A stretch of DNA of 64,000 nt from Pseudomonas sp. R5-89-07 (GTDB lineage: Bacteria; Pseudomonadota; Gammaproteobacteria; Pseudomonadales; Pseudomonadaceae). Below, piece after piece: positions 52,213 through 64,000 of this stretch. Position numbers and translations under genes: made by a program. Every line of letters begins with the position of its first letter. Position 1 is the stretch's first letter. The DNA lies in the NCBI RefSeq assembly GCF_003851685.1, contig NZ_CP027727.1, positions 4,092,001 to 4,156,000 of the forward strand, written 5' to 3'. Under the pieces are notes generated by a model. That model searched no databases and was not told the DNA's origin. It saw only the letters and a program-made list of their open reading frames with translations.

Positions 52213-55200
52213 TCACAGCCCCTCCAACTGCGCCATCAAATCACTCAACCGATCCACCTTCTCCGCACTGATCTCATTAGCCGCCAACCCCTCGATATAC
52301 TCGGCCAACTCCGCCACCGTGCTGCATTCGAACATTGCCCTTAACGGCACATCGCGCTGCAAGGTCTTCTGCACCCGCGAGGCAATCTGCGTGGCCAGCA
52401 GCGAGTGCCCGCCCAGTTCGAAGAAGTTGTCCTGCACCCCTACCCGCTCGATTTTCAGCACCTGGGCCCAAATGTCGGCCAGAGTGGCTTCCAGCTCATT
52501 GCGCGGCGCCAGGTAGTCCTGGCTGTGCAACTGGCCGATCTCCAGGGCCGGCAGGGCCTTGCGGTCGAGTTTGCCGTTGGCGTTGAGCGGCAGGCGTTCG
52601 AGCCATAGCCAGTGCAGCGGCACCATGTATTCGGGCAGTTCGCTGCGCAGGCGCTGCTTGATGCGGTCCAGGCGCTCGCTGGCATTCAACGTCTGGTCCG
52701 CGGCCACGAGATAGCCGACCAGGTGCTTGCCATTGACCCCCTCTTGTACGCCGACCGCCGCATCGCGCAGCTCCGGCTGTTCGTGCAGGCGCGCTTCGAT
52801 TTCACCCAGCTCGATGCGGTAGCCGCGAATCTTCACCTGATGGTCGATGCGCCCGACGTACTCCAGCACACCATCGCTGCGCCGCCGTGCCAGGTCGCCG
52901 GTGCGGTACAGCCGCTCGCCCGGCGCGCCGAACGGGTTGGGCACAAACACCGGTGCGGTGCGCAACGGATCGCTGACGTAGCCCCGCCCGACACCGGTGC
53001 CGGCCACGCACAGTTCACCGACAGCGCCTTGCGGCACCAGCGCCAGTGCACCGTCGAGCAGGTACAAACGGTTGTTGTCGGTCGGTGTGCCAATCGGCAG
53101 GTAGGTGCCACGGGTCGAGGCCAGGTCGACCCGGTAGAACGCCACATCGTCCGAGCATTCCGCCGGGCCGTAAGCGTTCACCAAGCCAATCCGGGGGTAG
53201 CGCAAGAGCCATTGGTGCGCCAACTCCGGCGGCATCGCTTCACCGGTCGGCAGCATCCAGCGCAGGCCGTCGAGGGTGATACGGTCCTGGGCGAGCATGC
53301 CCTGGATAAGCGACGGCACGCTTTCCAGTACAGTAATACCTTGTGCCTGGACGTGAGCCAACAAGCCCTGGGGATCATGGGCAATGCTGTTCGGCACGAT
53401 GTCGACCCGCGCGCCGAACAGCGGCGCCGCGAGGAACTGCCACACGGAAATATCGAAGCTTTGCGAAGCGGTCTGCGCGATCACATCCGTCTCGCTCAGG
53501 TGCAGGTACGGCACCTTGCTCAACTGGTTGTTGAGCATGCCGCGCTGTTCCACCATTACGCCTTTTGGCAGGCCGGTGGAGCCCGAGGTGTAGATCACAT
53601 AGGCGAGGTTGTCCGACGCACTGTAGACGCCCGGGTTCTCGCCACGGGCGGGAATTTCCTCCCACACCAGCAACTGGCAGTCGACCCCGTCGAGCAGTTC
53701 GATCGCCTGCTCCCGATAGGCTTCGGTGCACACCAGCAACGGCGTGCGGCTCAGTTCGATGATGCGGCTCAGGCGCGGGCCCGGCAGGCCAGGGTCCAGC
53801 GGCAGGTAACCGGCACCGGCTTTGAAGCTGCCGATGATCATGCCGAGCAGCTCCAGGTTACGCTCGGCCAGCAACGCCACCGGTTGGTCCGGGCCAACGC
53901 CGGCCGTGATCAGCGCATGCCCCAGGCCGTTACTGCGCCGGTTCAACTCCTCGTAGCTCCATTGCCGCTCAAGGCAAGTGGCGGCGATACGCTGCGGCTG
54001 CTGCGCCACCTGTTCCTCGAACAGCTCGACATAGCTGCGCTGCAGCGGGTAATCGCGTTCGCTCTGGTTGCAGCCGTCCACCAGGAATTCACGCTCCTGC
54101 GCGCCAATCAGCGGCAAGTCGGCCATGTCGCCATGGAAGCCCTGCACCAGCGCCAGCAGCAGGCGCTTGAACTCGCCGAGCATGCCTTGCACGGTGGTTT
54201 CATCGAAATAGCGCTGGTCGTAGGACAGGTGCAAGCCCAGGTCATCGCCCGGGTAGCACACGGCGGTCAGCGGGAAGTTGGTGTGGGTACGGCCGGAATC
54301 CGAGGTGGCATTCAGGCTTTGCGCACGGCTCAGCACCGAGGTTTCCACCGGGGCGTTCTCGAACACGAACAGGCTGTCGAACAGCGGCTGGCCCTTGGGC
54401 AGTTCGCTGTGCTCCTGAATGGTCACCAGCGGCAGGTATTCGTACTCGCGCAATTGCATGTTGCTGTCGAGCAGGCCGCTCAGCCAGTCGCGCACGCTGC
54501 AAGGCTGGTCGTCCTCCGGCAGTTTGACTCGCAGTGCGATGCTGTTGATGAACAGGCCGACGGTGCGTTGCATCTGCGGCATGTCGACCGGGCGGCCAGC
54601 CACGGTGACGCCGAACAGCACGTCGCGATCACCGCTCAAGCGCCGCAGCACCAGCGCCCATGCCGCCTGGGCAAAGGTGTTGACCGTCAATTGGTGGGCC
54701 TGGGCCAGCTCGCGCAATTGCGCGCCGTCGGGGGCATCCAGGCGGGTGTAGCAGTCGCCCACCAGCATGCCGCCGCTGTGGCCGGCATGTTCGCGCAGGA
54801 ACGGCCGGTCGCTGGGGATCGGTGTGGTGCGCTCGAAACCTTGCAGGTTGCCCTGCCACCACTGGCGTGCTTCGTCCAGGTCCTGGCGTTGCAGCCAGGC
54901 GATGTAGTCGCGGTAGCGCGGTGGCGTGGCCAGTTGCGCTTCGCGACCTTCGCCCAGGGCCAGGTAGATTTCGAAGAAGTCATTCATCAACAGCGAACGG
55001 CACCAGGCATCGATGAGGATGTGGTGGTTGCTCATCATGAACCAGTAACGCGCCTCGCCCACACGGATCAGGCGCAGGTGGAACGGCGCTTGGTTGAGCA
55101 GATCGAAACCGGCTTCGCGTTCGCGCTTGAGCAAAGCTTGCAGACGCGGTTCCTGCTCGCGCTCGGGGTCGGCGCTCCAGTCCAGGTACTCGATTGGCGT

Positions 55201-58200
55201 GCTGCCCGGCGTGTGGATCACTTGCAGCATGTCCTCGCCGACGTTCCAGCAGAACGAGGCGCGCAAGGCCTCGTGGCGGGCAATCACCGCCTGCCAGGCC
55301 TGGGCGAAACGCTGCGGGTCCAGGGCGCTGTTGATGCGGTAGCGGTCCTGCATGTAATACAGGCCGGTGCCCGGTTCCAGCAGGGTGTGCAGCAGCAGGC
55401 CCTCCTGCATCGGGGTCAGCGGGTAGACGTCTTCGATGACGCTGGCCGGTACCGGCAGGCTGTCCAGCTGCGCCTGGCTCAACCGCGCCAGCGGGAAGTC
55501 GGACGGCGTAAGGCCGCCGGCATCTTCGTCAAGGCAATGGGCGATCAGGCTGTGCAACTCAGCCAGGTACGCCTCGGCCAGATCGCGAATGGTCTGCTGG
55601 TCGTGGCGTTCGCGACTGAAGGTCCAGCGCAGCACCAGTTCGCCGCCGTACACCTGGCTGTCGACACTCAACTCGTTGGGCAGCGGTGCGTCGGGGTCGT
55701 GGGCGAGACCGGCGGATTCATCCAGTGGATGGAACAGCGCATCGGCGCCGAAGCTCTGGTCGAACTGGCCGAGGTAGTTGAAGGTGATATCCGCGCTCGG
55801 CAGCGCCGCCAGGGTGCGTTGGCACAGGTCGTCCGCCAGGTAGCGCAGCACGCCATAGCCCAAGCCCTTATGCGGTACGCCGCGCAGTTGCTCCTTGATG
55901 GCCTTGATCGAATCGCCCAGCTGCGCCTGCGGGGTCAGGCGCAACGGATAAGCGCTGGTGAACCAGCCGACGCTGCGGGTCAGGTCGATGTCATCGAACA
56001 GGCTTTCACGGCCGTGGCCTTCCAGTTGGACCAGCGCCGCGTCATGGCCGCTCCAGCGGCACAGCACGCGGGCCAGGGCGGTCAGCAGCAAGTCGTTGAC
56101 CTGGGTGCGGTAGGCGCTCGGCGCCTGTTGCAGCAACTGCCGAGTGTGCTCGGCATCCAGGCGCACGCTGACCGTTTCGGCATCCCGATTGCGCCGTGCG
56201 CCGTGGGCTCGATCTACCGGCAACGCCAGCGCCGGGCCCGCCAGTTGGGCTTGCCACAGGCTCAGTTCTTCGCGCAGGGATTCGCTGTGCGCATAGGCCT
56301 GCAAACGCGCGGCCCAGTCGCGCAAGGCGCTGGTCTTGGCCGGCAGGCTCACGGATTGGCCTGCGCTCAGTTGGCGATAGACAGTTTGCAGGTCTTCGAG
56401 CAGCACTCGCCACGACACGCCGTCCACCACCAAGTGGTGGATGGCGATCAGCAGGCGCTGCTGGCCTTGCGGGCCGTCCACCAGTAACGCGCGCAGCAGC
56501 GGGCCATGCTGCAGGTCGAGGCTGCGCTGGGTGTCGGTGAACAGCGCGGTGCAGTCGGCCATGTCGCGCACTTGCGCCTGCATCAACACGCCACCTTCAG
56601 GCACGGCCAGGTGTTCGGCATGCCACTGCGCGTCGCGTTGGGTAAAGCTCAGGCGCAGCGCGTCGTGATGTTCGAGTACCGCCACCAGGGCCTGCTCCAG
56701 GCGATGCGGGTCGAGCAGTTGCAGCGGCTTGAGCAGCAGCGCCTGGTTCCAGTGATGGCGCGCCGGGATGTCGCTGTGGAAGAACCAATGCTGGATCGGC
56801 GTAAGGCCCGAGCCGCCAGTCAGTAAACCCTGCTCGGCGCTGACCTGTTCGGCGCGCGTGGCGACGGCGGCCAGGCTGTGCACGGTCTGGTGCTGGAACA
56901 GGTCACGCGGGCTGAAATGAATGCCTGCCTGCCGCGCACGGCTGACCACCTGGATCGACAGAATGGAGTCGCCGCCCAGCTCAAAGAAATTATCGTCCAG
57001 ACCGACTTGCTGCACGTTCAGCACCGCGCACCAGATCGCTGCCAGGCTTTGCTCCAGCGCGTTGCGCGGCGCCACGTACTCTTGGCGATTGGCCTCGGGG
57101 TCCGGCTCGGGCAAGGCGCGGCGGTCGAGCTTGCCGTTGGCGGTCAGCGGCATGCTGTCGAGCACGATCATCTGGGCCGGCACCATGTAGTCCGGCAAGT
57201 GCGCCTTGAGGTGAGCCTTCAGCGCGTCACGCAAGGCAATCTGCTCGGCATCACTGACCAGGTACGCCACCAAGTGTTTGCCGCTCGGCGAATCCAGCGC
57301 CAGCACCACCGCTTCACGCACGGCTGGATGCTCCAGCAGGCGGGTTTCGATTTCGCCCAGTTCGATGCGGAAACCACGGATCTTCACTTGATGGTCGATA
57401 CGCCCCAGGTATTCCACCTGCCCATCGGCGCGTTGGCGCACCAGGTCGCCGGTGCGGTACAGGCGGCCGCCAGTCGCTGCAAACGGGTCGGCGACAAAGC
57501 GTTCCGCGGTCATCCCCGGACGCTGGTGATAACCCTGGGCCAGGCCCGCACCGCCCACGTACAGCTCGCCGGTGGCACCTTGCGGCACCAGGGCCAGGTC
57601 GGCGTCCAGAATATAGGCCACGCGCGCGCCGATGATGCTGCCGATCGGCACGCTGGCGGCGCCCTCCTCCAGCTGTTCCGGCGCCAGACTGGCCAGCGGC
57701 ATGACCACGGTTTCGGTCGGGCCATAGGCATTGAAGAACACCTGGGGCTGGAAGGCGGTGCGGATGCGTTGCAAGTGCTCGCCGGTCAAGGCTTCGCCGC
57801 CGGTGATGCACATGCGCACCGGCAAGCTCTGGTTTTGCGTGGCCAGCCACTGTGCCAATTGGCTGCCGTAGCTGGGGGTGAACCCGAGGATAGTGATGCG
57901 ATGGGTGCGGATCAGCGCGCAGATTTCCTGCGCGTCCCACTGGCCCTGGGCGCGCAATACGACGTGGGCGCCGCTGAGCAAGGGCACCAGCAAGCGCTCG
58001 GTGGCGGCGTCAAAGTTGATCGAATAGAAATGCAGTTCACAGTCGTCCGAGCGCATGCCGAACCGTTCGATCACGGCCTGGCAATGCATGGCGATTTCGC
58101 CGTGGGACACCACCACGCCTTTAGGCTTGCCGGTGGAACCGGAGGTGTAGATCAGGTACGCCTGGTGTTGCGCCAGGCTGATCAACGGCAGCTCGCTGGC

Positions 58201-61200
58201 CGGGTAGTTGCCCAGCAGCGGCAGGTCGTGTTCCAGGCACCAGGTCGCGACGGTTGCCGGCAGCGGGCCGAGGGCTTCGAACATCGCGGCATCGCTGAGC
58301 AGCAGGCCGATGCCACTGTCTTCGATCATGTAACGCAGGCGGTCCAGCGGGTATTCCGGGTCCAGCGGCACGTAGGCGCCGCCGGCCTTGAGGATCGCCA
58401 GCAGGCCGATGACCATTTCCAGCGAACGCGGCAGCGCCAGGCCGACGCGCACCTGCGGGCCGACGCCGCGTTCACGCAGCATCCAGGCCAGGCAATTGGC
58501 GCGGGCGTCGAGTTCGGCGTAAGTGAGCGTGACCCCGGCAAAGGTCAGCGCCGGCGCATCGGCACGCTTGCGCGCCTGTTGGCTGAACAGCGGGTGAATG
58601 CACTGGTCGAGCCGATGCTCGCCGGCTTCAGCACCGAGGCTATCTTGCACGGCGCGCTGCTCGGCGGCGCTGAGCAACGGCAGTTCGCTGAGGCATTGCT
58701 GCGGATGTTCGATCAGCGCTTGGAGCAGGTTGCGCCAATGCGCGGCCATGCGGGCAATGCGTGGCTCGTCGAACAGATCGGTGCTGTAGGTCAGGCAGCA
58801 GCCCAGGCGATGGTCGAGGTCGGTGACTTCCAAATTGAGGTCGAACTTGGTGGCGCGGGCGTCGTTGGCCAGGTACTCGACGGTCATGCCGGCCAGTTGG
58901 CGGCTCTGCTGGAATTCCCAGCGCTGCACGTTGCACATCACCTGGAACAGCGGGTTATACGCCGCACTGCGCGGCGGCTGCAGCGCCTCCACCAGATGGT
59001 CGAACGGCAGGTCCTGATGGGACTGGCCCTCGATCACGGTGTGACGCACCTGCTCGAACAGCTGCGCAACCGTCATCTGCCCATCGAGCTGGCAGCGCAG
59101 CACCTGGGTATTGAGGAACGCACCGATCAGCCCTTCACTTTCCGGACGGATCCGATTGGCCACCGGCGCGCCGATGCGCAGGTCGGTCTGGCCGCTGTAG
59201 CGGTAGAGCAACACGGCCAGGGTAGCGGTCATGGTCATGAACAGGGTCAGGCCATGCTCGGCGTTGAACGCGCGTACGCGGGCGGCCAATGCGTCGCTCA
59301 GGTCGAAGCGGTACAGCTCGCCCCGGTGACTTTGCACCGCTGGACGCGGACGGTCGGCAGGCAGTTCCAGCAGCGGATGTTCGTTGCCCAGTTGCGCGGT
59401 CCAGTAGTCCAGCTGGCGTTGACGTTCGCCGGATTCCAGCCACTGGCGCTGCCACACGCTGTAGTCCAGGTACTGCACCGGCAGCGGCGCCAGCGGTGAG
59501 TCACGCTCGTCGATGAAGGCTTCGTACAGCGCGCTGAGTTCACGGGCAAAGATGTCCATGGCCCAGCCTTCGGTGACGATATGGTGCAGGGTCAGCACCA
59601 GGTAATGGTCTTGCTCGCCGGCCTTGACCAGGCAGGCGCGCAGCAACGGCCCGCGTTCCAGGTTGAACGGCGTATGGGCCTCCTGATCCGCCAGTTGTTG
59701 CAGGCGCTGCTGGCGCTCGGTTTCAGTCAGTGCCGAGACGTCCTGCCAGTCCATGCGCAGGCCGGTCTGTGGCGAGACTTTCTGACAAGCCACGCCATCG
59801 ACGCTCGGAAAGGTGGTGCGCAGGGTTTCGTGACGCATGATCAAGGCTTGCAACGCCGCCTCGAAACGCCCCACGTCCAGCACCCCGCGCAAACGCGCCA
59901 TGCCACCCACGTTGTAGGCCGGGCTGTCCGGTTCCAGCTGCCAGAGGAACCACATGCGCTGCTGGGAATAGGACAGCGGCACCGGTTGGCTGCGGTCGAC
60001 CTTGGCGATGGCCGTCTGTTGGTTGCGTTGGCCCGACGCCTGGATCAACCCGACCTGCTCGGCAAACGCGCCCAGCTCGCTGGCGTCGAACAAGGTGCGC
60101 AATGGCAGTTCGACGTCGCAGGACTGGCGGGTGCGGGAGATGATTTGCGTGGCCAGCAACGAATGGCCGCCGAGGGCGAAAAAGTCATCGCACAGGCCGA
60201 TACGCGGCAGGCCGAGCACTTCGCGCCAGATCGCCGCAATCTGCTGCTGCAACGGCGTCTCGGGTTCGACGTGCTCGCGGGTTTGCCACACAGGTTCCGG
60301 CAGCGCGCGGCGGTCGACCTTGCCGCTTGGGCTCAAGGGCATGGCGTCCAGGCGTATCAGGTAGGCGGGCACCATGTAGTCGGGCAGTTCAAGGGCCAGG
60401 GCGGTTTTTACCGCCGCTGCGTCGAGTTCGGCAGGGGCGGTGTAGTAACCGATCAACTGGCCGTCACGCACCTGCACCACGGCTTGGGCGACGTCCGACA
60501 GCGCCAGCATGCGCGCTTCGATTTCTTCGGGTTCAACGCGAAAGCCGCGCAGCTTGACCTGCTGATCGAGGCGGCCCAGGTATTCCAGCACCCCCTCGGC
60601 GCTCCAGCGCGCACGGTCACCGGTGCGATACAGGCGCGCCCCGGCACTGCCCAGCGGGTCGGCGACAAACCGCTCAGCGGTGAGCCCCGCCCGCCCAAGA
60701 TAACCGCGCGCCAGGCCGATGCCGCCGATGCACAACTCGCCCGGCACACCGGCCGGCAGCGGGTTGAGGTGTTCGTCGAGCACCCGGCAGATCACGTTGC
60801 CCAATGGCCGGCCAATCGGCGAGCGCTCGCCATCCTCCACGGCGCAGTGCCAGTGGGTGACGTTGATCGCGGTTTCGGTCGGGCCATAGCGGTTGTGCAG
60901 TTGCACCGCTGGCAGCCGCGCCAAGACGCGGTTGCGCAGTTCGGCGGGCAAGGCTTCGCCGCCGGAGAACAGACGCCGCAGGCTGGTGCATTCGGCGACC
61001 AGAGGTTCGTCAATAAACAACTGCAACAACGGCGGCACGAAGTGCAACGTGGTCACGCCATGGGCCCGCACCAACTGGGCGATGCGATGGGGATCGCGGT
61101 GCTCACCCGGCCCCACCAGCACCAGCCGGCAACCGCTGATCAGCGGCCAGAAGCACTCCCACACCGATACGTCGAAACTGATCGGCGCCTTTTGCATCAG

Positions 61201-64000
61201 CACATCGGTGGCGTCGAGTCGATAGGTGGCTTGCATCCACTGCAACCGCTCGGCCAGCGCCGCATGGGTACTGCCGACGCCCTTGGGCTGGCCGGTGGAA
61301 CCGGAGGTGTAGATCACGTAGGCGAGGTGGTCGCCGTGCAGGTGCAGGCCCGGTGGCTGGGTCGGCCAGCTCTCCAGGTGCAGGCTGTCCATGGCGATCA
61401 CGCACACGCCCGCGCTCGTCGGCAATTGGTCCAGCAGCGAGGTCTGGGTCAGCAGCAGGTGCACGCCGCTGTCCTCAAGCATGTAGGCCAGGCGTTCGCT
61501 GGGGTAATCCGGGTCCAGCGGCACATAGGCGCCACCGGCCTTGATGATCGCCAGCAGGCCGATCAGCAACTGCGGCGAACGCTCGGCGGCGATGCCCACG
61601 CACACGTCCGGGCCGACGCCCTTGTCGCGCAGGTAATGCGCCAGGCGGTTGGCCTGGGTGTGCAACTGGGCGAAGCTCAGGCTGGCGTCCGCCCAGACCA
61701 GCGCGGTGGCGTCCGACGTCTGCTGCTGGTTGAGCAACTCAGGCAACCACTGCCGGGCCGGCGCGCACGGCGCCTGGCTCCACGCCTGTTGCTCGTCCAC
61801 TGCCATCAGTTTCAGCTCGCCCAAGGCTTGCTGCGGTTGCGCGCAGACCGCGTGCAGCAGGTTGACGTAATGCTCGGCCAGGCGCTGCAGCGTTGCCGTG
61901 TCGAACAGCTCATCGGCGTAGTCGAAGGCCAGGCTCAAGCGCCCATTGCGATCCTCTTCGCTGTGCAGTTGCAGGTCGAACTTGGCTTCGCGGCTGTGCC
62001 ACGGCAGTTCATCGGCGAGCATCCCCGGCAAACGGCGCAAGGCGCTGAGGTCACGTTGCTGATGGTTGAACATGACCCGGAACAGGCCCTGCTCACGCGC
62101 CTCGGGGAAAGCCTCCAGCAGTTGTTCGAACGGCAAGTCCTGATGCGCCTGGGCGTCCATCGCCGCCTGGCGTGTGACGGCCAACAGTTGGTCGAAAGGC
62201 TGGCGCCCGTCCAGCTCGGCCCGCAGCACCAGGGTGTTGATAAAGAACCCCACCAGCCCTTGGGTTTCCTGGCGCGAGCGGTTGGCATTGGGCACGCCGA
62301 TGCGGATATCGCGCTGGCCGCTGTAGCGATACAACAGCGTCTGGAACGCGGCCAGCAGCAGCATGAACGGGGTGGATTCATGGGCCTGTGCGGTCTGGCG
62401 AATCGCCTCGCTGAGCTTGGCGCTCAGGCGGACGGTGTGCCGCGAGGCGCTGTTGAGCAGCTGCGCCGAACGCGGGTGGTCGGTGGCCAGGTCGAGGGTC
62501 GGGTGGTCGCCGCCCAACGCTGCTTTCCAGTAGGTCAACTGGCGCTGGCCTTCACCGGCGGCCAGCCATTGGCGCTGCCAGCTGGCGTAGTCGGCGTAGT
62601 GCAGGTGCAGGGGCGGCAACTCCAGGGCCTGGCCCTGGGAGGCTGCCGCGTAGAGATGGGAGAACTCGTCGATCAGAATATTCAGCGACCAGCCATCGGC
62701 GATGATGTGGTGCAGGGTCACCAGCAGCTGGTGGTCTTCGTCATCCAGGCGCACCAGGGTTACCCGTAGCAGCGGGCCTTTTTCCAGGTCGAAGCGGGTG
62801 CGGGCCTGGTCTTCGCGGATCTGCTGCGCACGGGCTTCACGCTCGGCGCCGGGCAGGTCGCCGAGGTCGATGACCTGCAGGTCGAACGCCACATGGGGCT
62901 CGATGCGCTGGAACCCCTGGCCGTCACGCTCATAGAAGCGCGTGCGCAGGGCTTCGTGGCGCTGGATCAGGTGCTGGAAGCTTGCGCGCACCGCGTCTTC
63001 GTTCAACTCGCCGCGCAGGCGCAGGCCACCCGGGATCGTGTAGGCGCTGCTGTGGGGGTCCAGCTGCCAGGTAATCCACAAGCGGTTCTGGGCCAGGGAT
63101 TGTGGCAGGTCGCCGTGGCGCGACAGCGCGGGAATCGCGCCTTGGGCAACGCCACCGTCGTGCTGCAACTGTGCGATGCTGTCGGCAAAGCCCTGCAAGG
63201 TGGGCGCTTCGAACAGCAGCCGCAGGTTCAGCTCCAGGCCCAGGGTTTCGCGCAGGCGCGCGACCACTTGAGTAGCGCTGATGGAGTTACCGCCCAGCAG
63301 GAAAAAGTGATCGTCGGCGGCAACCGTTGGCACCTGGAGCTGTTCGCACCAGATCGCGGCGATATGGTGTTGCAGGGCCGACGCCAACGCTGCCCCGCTC
63401 GCCTGTGCTTGCAGGTCAGGGAACTGCGCGTAGCTGTCCAGGCCGCCGTCGGCATGGCGCAGCGCACATGCCGCCCGTTGCAGCTTGCCGCTGGAGGTTT
63501 TCGGCAGCGCGCCCGGGTTGAGCAGCACCACCACGCACGGCGCCTCCTGGTAAGCCTCGGCTACCGCTTGGCGAATCGCCTTGATCAGCGCTTCGGGCGG
63601 CAGGATTTTCTGCACGCTGCGGCTGATTTCCGCAGCGATGCCGATGCCTTCCAGGCCCTGATCGTTGACCGCAAACGCCGCCACGCGGCCCTTGCGCACC
63701 ACTTCGACTTCACGCTCGATGGTGTGCTCGATGTCCTGCGGGTAGAGGTTGTGCCCGCGTACGATCAGCAGGTCCTTCAGGCGCCCGGTGATGTACACCT
63801 CGCCGTCACGGATAAAACCCAGGTCACCCGTGCGCAACCACGTGCGACCGGCGTGCTGGACGAAGGTCTTGGCGCTGGCCTCGGGGTTGCGCCAGTAACC
63901 CTGGGCAATGCTCGGGCCGCTCGCCCAGAGTTCGCCCACGCAGGTGTCGGCCAACTCGCTCAGCGTATGCGGGTCGGCGATCAGCACGGCGTGGTCCGGC
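52213..64000 (-). CDS. pvdL: Pyoverdine synthetase PvdL, 5' end beyond window
   Basis: Partial gene of at least 3929 codons. The order is acyl-ligase C-terminal part ([20 protein letters not shown], near 63790), carrier (LGGNS, 63290), C1 (HHIIADG), A1 and T1, C2 (HHIVTEG), A2 and T2 (LGGDS), epimerase (HHLVVDG, near 56430), C3 (HHILIDA), A3 and T3. There is no thioesterase. This is the order of PvdL, which starts pyoverdine as acyl-Glu-D-Tyr-Dab. Read by eye, the A1 pocket is DVWHFGRIN (Glu-like) and the A3 pocket DIWELTADD (the Dab code). The A2 domain has FDAATER and is assigned Tyr by module order. Confidence 0.95.
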   Translation of the reverse strand, partial: PDHAVLIADPHTLSELADTCVGELWASGPSIAQGYWRNPEASAKTFVQHAGRTWLRTGDLGFIRDGEVYITGRLKDLLIVRGHNLYPQDIEHTIEREVEVVRKGRVAAFAVNDQGLEGIGIAAEISRSVQKILPPEALIKAIRQAVAEAYQEAPCVVVLLNPGALPKTSSGKLQRAACALRHADGGLDSYAQFPDLQAQASGAALASALQHHIAAIWCEQLQVPTVAADDHFFLLGGNSISATQVVARLRETLGLELNLRLLFEAPTLQGFADSIAQLQHDGGVAQGAIPALSRHGDLPQSLAQNRLWITWQLDPHSSAYTIPGGLRLRGELNEDAVRASFQHLIQRHEALRTRFYERDGQGFQRIEPHVAFDLQVIDLGDLPGAEREARAQQIREDQARTRFDLEKGPLLRVTLVRLDDEDHQLLVTLHHIIADGWSLNILIDEFSHLYAAASQGQALELPPLHLHYADYASWQRQWLAAGEGQRQLTYWKAALGGDHPTLDLATDHPRSAQLLNSASRHTVRLSAKLSEAIRQTAQAHESTPFMLLLAAFQTLLYRYSGQRDIRIGVPNANRSRQETQGLVGFFINTLVLRAELDGRQPFDQLLAVTRQAAMDAQAHQDLPFEQLLEAFPEAREQGLFRVMFNHQQRDLSALRRLPGMLADELPWHSREAKFDLQLHSEEDRNGRLSLAFDYADELFDTATLQRLAEHYVNLLHAVCAQPQQALGELKLMAVDEQQAWSQAPCAPARQWLPELLNQQQTSDATALVWADASLSFAQLHTQANRLAHYLRDKGVGPDVCVGIAAERSPQLLIGLLAIIKAGGAYVPLDPDYPSERLAYMLEDSGVHLLLTQTSLLDQLPTSAGVCVIAMDSLHLESWPTQPPGLHLHGDHLAYVIYTSGSTGQPKGVGSTHAALAERLQWMQATYRLDATDVLMQKAPISFDVSVWECFWPLISGCRLVLVGPGEHRDPHRIAQLVRAHGVTTLHFVPPLLQLFIDEPLVAECTSLRRLFSGGEALPAELRNRVLARLPAVQLHNRYGPTETAINVTHWHCAVEDGERSPIGRPLGNVICRVLDEHLNPLPAGVPGELCIGGIGLARGYLGRAGLTAERFVADPLGSAGARLYRTGDRARWSAEGVLEYLGRLDQQVKLRGFRVEPEEIEARMLALSDVAQAVVQVRDGQLIGYYTAPAELDAAAVKTALALELPDYMVPAYLIRLDAMPLSPSGKVDRRALPEPVWQTREHVEPETPLQQQIAAIWREVLGLPRIGLCDDFFALGGHSLLATQIISRTRQSCDVELPLRTLFDASELGAFAEQVGLIQASGQRNQQTAIAKVDRSQPVPLSYSQQRMWFLWQLEPDSPAYNVGGMARLRGVLDVGRFEAALQALIMRHETLRTTFPSVDGVACQKVSPQTGLRMDWQDVSALTETERQQRLQQLADQEAHTPFNLERGPLLRACLVKAGEQDHYLVLTLHHIVTEGWAMDIFARELSALYEAFIDERDSPLAPLPVQYLDYSVWQRQWLESGERQRQLDYWTAQLGNEHPLLELPADRPRPAVQSHRGELYRFDLSDALAARVRAFNAEHGLTLFMTMTATLAVLLYRYSGQTDLRIGAPVANRIRPESEGLIGAFLNTQVLRCQLDGQMTVAQLFEQVRHTVIEGQSHQDLPFDHLVEALQPPRSAAYNPLFQVMCNVQRWEFQQSRQLAGMTVEYLANDARATKFDLNLEVTDLDHRLGCCLTYSTDLFDEPRIARMAAHWRNLLQALIEHPQQCLSELPLLSAAEQRAVQDSLGAEAGEHRLDQCIHPLFSQQARKRADAPALTFAGVTLTYAELDARANCLAWMLRERGVGPQVRVGLALPRSLEMVIGLLAILKAGGAYVPLDPEYPLDRLRYMIEDSGIGLLLSDAAMFEALGPLPATVATWCLEHDLPLLGNYPASELPLISLAQHQAYLIYTSGSTGKPKGVVVSHGEIAMHCQAVIERFGMRSDDCELHFYSINFDAATERLLVPLLSGAHVVLRAQGQWDAQEICALIRTHRITILGFTPSYGSQLAQWLATQNQSLPVRMCITGGEALTGEHLQRIRTAFQPQVFFNAYGPTETVVMPLASLAPEQLEEGAASVPIGSIIGARVAYILDADLALVPQGATGELYVGGAGLAQGYHQRPGMTAERFVADPFAATGGRLYRTGDLVRQRADGQVEYLGRIDHQVKIRGFRIELGEIETRLLEHPAVREAVVLALDSPSGKHLVAYLVSDAEQIALRDALKAHLKAHLPDYMVPAQMIVLDSMPLTANGKLDRRALPEPDPEANRQEYVAPRNALEQSLAAIWCAVLNVQQVGLDDNFFELGGDSILSIQVVSRARQAGIHFSPRDLFQHQTVHSLAAVATRAEQVSAEQGLLTGGSGLTPIQHWFFHSDIPARHHWNQALLLKPLQLLDPHRLEQALVAVLEHHDALRLSFTQRDAQWHAEHLAVPEGGVLMQAQVRDMADCTALFTDTQRSLDLQHGPLLRALLVDGPQGQQRLLIAIHHLVVDGVSWRVLLEDLQTVYRQLSAGQSVSLPAKTSALRDWAARLQAYAHSESLREELSLWQAQLAGPALALPVDRAHGARRNRDAETVSVRLDAEHTRQLLQQAPSAYRTQVNDLLLTALARVLCRWSGHDAALVQLEGHGRESLFDDIDLTRSVGWFTSAYPLRLTPQAQLGDSIKAIKEQLRGVPHKGLGYGVLRYLADDLCQRTLAALPSADITFNYLGQFDQSFGADALFHPLDESAGLAHDPDAPLPNELSVDSQVYGGELVLRWTFSRERHDQQTIRDLAEAYLAELHSLIAHCLDEDAGGLTPSDFPLARLSQAQLDSLPVPASVIEDVYPLTPMQEGLLLHTLLEPGTGLYYMQDRYRINSALDPQRFAQAWQAVIARHEALRASFCWNVGEDMLQVIHTPGSTPIEYLDWSADPEREQEPRLQALLKREREAGFDLLNQAPFHLRLIRVGEARYWFMMSNHHILIDAWCRSLLMNDFFEIYLALGEGREAQLATPPRYRDYIAWLQRQDLDEARQWWQGNLQGFERTTPIPSDRPFLREHAGHSGGMLVGDCYTRLDAPDGAQLRELAQAHQLTVNTFAQAAWALVLRRLSGDRDVLFGVTVAGRPVDMPQMQRTVGLFINSIALRVKLPEDDQPCSVRDWLSGLLDSNMQLREYEYLPLVTIQEHSELPKGQPLFDSLFVFENAPVETSVLSRAQSLNATSDSGRTHTNFPLTAVCYPGDDLGLHLSYDQRYFDETTVQGMLGEFKRLLLALVQGFHGDMADLPLIGAQEREFLVDGCNQSERDYPLQRSYVELFEEQVAQQPQRIAATCLERQWSYEELNRRSNGLGHALITAGVGPDQPVALLAERNLELLGMIIGSFKAGAGYLPLDPGLPGPRLSRIIELSRTPLLVCTEAYREQAIELLDGVDCQLLVWEEIPARGENPGVYSASDNLAYVIYTSGSTGLPKGVMVEQRGMLNNQLSKVPYLHLSETDVIAQTASQSFDISVWQFLAAPLFGARVDIVPNSIAHDPQGLLAHVQAQGITVLESVPSLIQGMLAQDRITLDGLRWMLPTGEAMPPELAHQWLLRYPRIGLVNAYGPAECSDDVAFYRVDLASTRGTYLPIGTPTDNNRLYLLDGALALVPQGAVGELCVAGTGVGRGYVSDPLRTAPVFVPNPFGAPGERLYRTGDLARRRSDGVLEYVGRIDHQVKIRGYRIELGEIEARLHEQPELRDAAVGVQEGVNGKHLVGYLVAADQTLNASERLDRIKQRLRSELPEYMVPLHWLWLERLPLNANGKLDRKALPALEIGQLHSQDYLAPRNELEATLADIWAQVLKIERVGVQDNFFELGGHSLLATQIASRVQKTLQRDVPLRAMFECSTVAELAEYIEGLAANEISAEKVDRLSDLMAQLEGL

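Noticed and set aside
52612..62769. Very long plus-strand open frames (for example 52612-56487, 56878-59499, 59581-62769) opposite pvdL
   Set aside because: They lie antisense to a fully recognisable NRPS, have no family signatures and low-complexity Gln/Arg/His-rich composition, as expected from the high-GC codon use of the true gene.

Overview
The window is a chromosomal segment of a fluorescent Pseudomonas, most likely of the P. fluorescens group. This rests on a pyoverdine start-module synthetase (pvdL) with pvdH and an MbtH protein, on gene orders shared with Pseudomonas (aroC/prmB/folE; lpxL-minCDE-rluA-apeB; dsbD/dsbG with their two-component system), and on many copies of the REP/REPIN repeats typical of this group. 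The assignment is made from recognised families and recalled synteny; no search was run.

Layout. 0-2.5 kb: 5' part of an acyl-CoA synthetase, a DUF3509 gene behind a possible sigma-54 promoter, and a solo LuxR-type DNA-binding protein. 2.5-11.3 kb: a housekeeping block with a divergent acireductone dioxygenase homologue, an MFS transporter, aroC, an alpha/beta hydrolase, a tail-anchored coiled-coil protein, prmB, an isochorismatase-fold protein, an Smr protein, folE and a glutaredoxin-like protein. 11.4-15.3 kb: a small catabolic module (AtuA-related protein, AtuA/DUF1446 protein, CitMHS transporter) with a divergent LysR regulator. 15.5-31.6 kb: a purine salvage and degradation region (azgA-type permease, uraH, puuE, uraD, alc, allA, puuD, an NCS2 permease and a Tsx-like porin). 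A 1758-residue dermonecrotic-toxin-like gene (DUF6543 type) sits inside it. 31.8-40.9 kb: patatin phospholipase, lpxL, minCDE, rluA, M18 aminopeptidase, a 58-residue membrane protein and a large MscS channel. 41-64 kb: MbtH, pvdH, an AmpD-type amidase, a two-component system divergent from dsbD-dsbE-dsbG, an unrecognised 900-residue repeat protein, and pvdL, which runs off the right edge.

How the parts work together. The purine genes give a route from imported purines and urate through 5-hydroxyisourate, OHCU, allantoin, allantoate and ureidoglycolate to glyoxylate. Shared palindromes (TTGTATACAA and TGACCA-type sites) in front of azgA, uraH/puuE and the porin gene suggest common control by regulators outside the window. 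PvdH makes the diaminobutyrate that the third PvdL module loads, and an iron-starvation (PvdS) promoter can be read in front of pvdH. The Dsb operon carries a tandem GTTAAT box beside its own OmpR-type regulator.

The least explained parts are the toxin-like giant gene, the 900-residue repeat protein, the acireductone dioxygenase homologue that has lost two of four metal ligands, and the AtuA/CitMHS module. No tRNA, rRNA, CRISPR array, transposase or prophage gene was seen.
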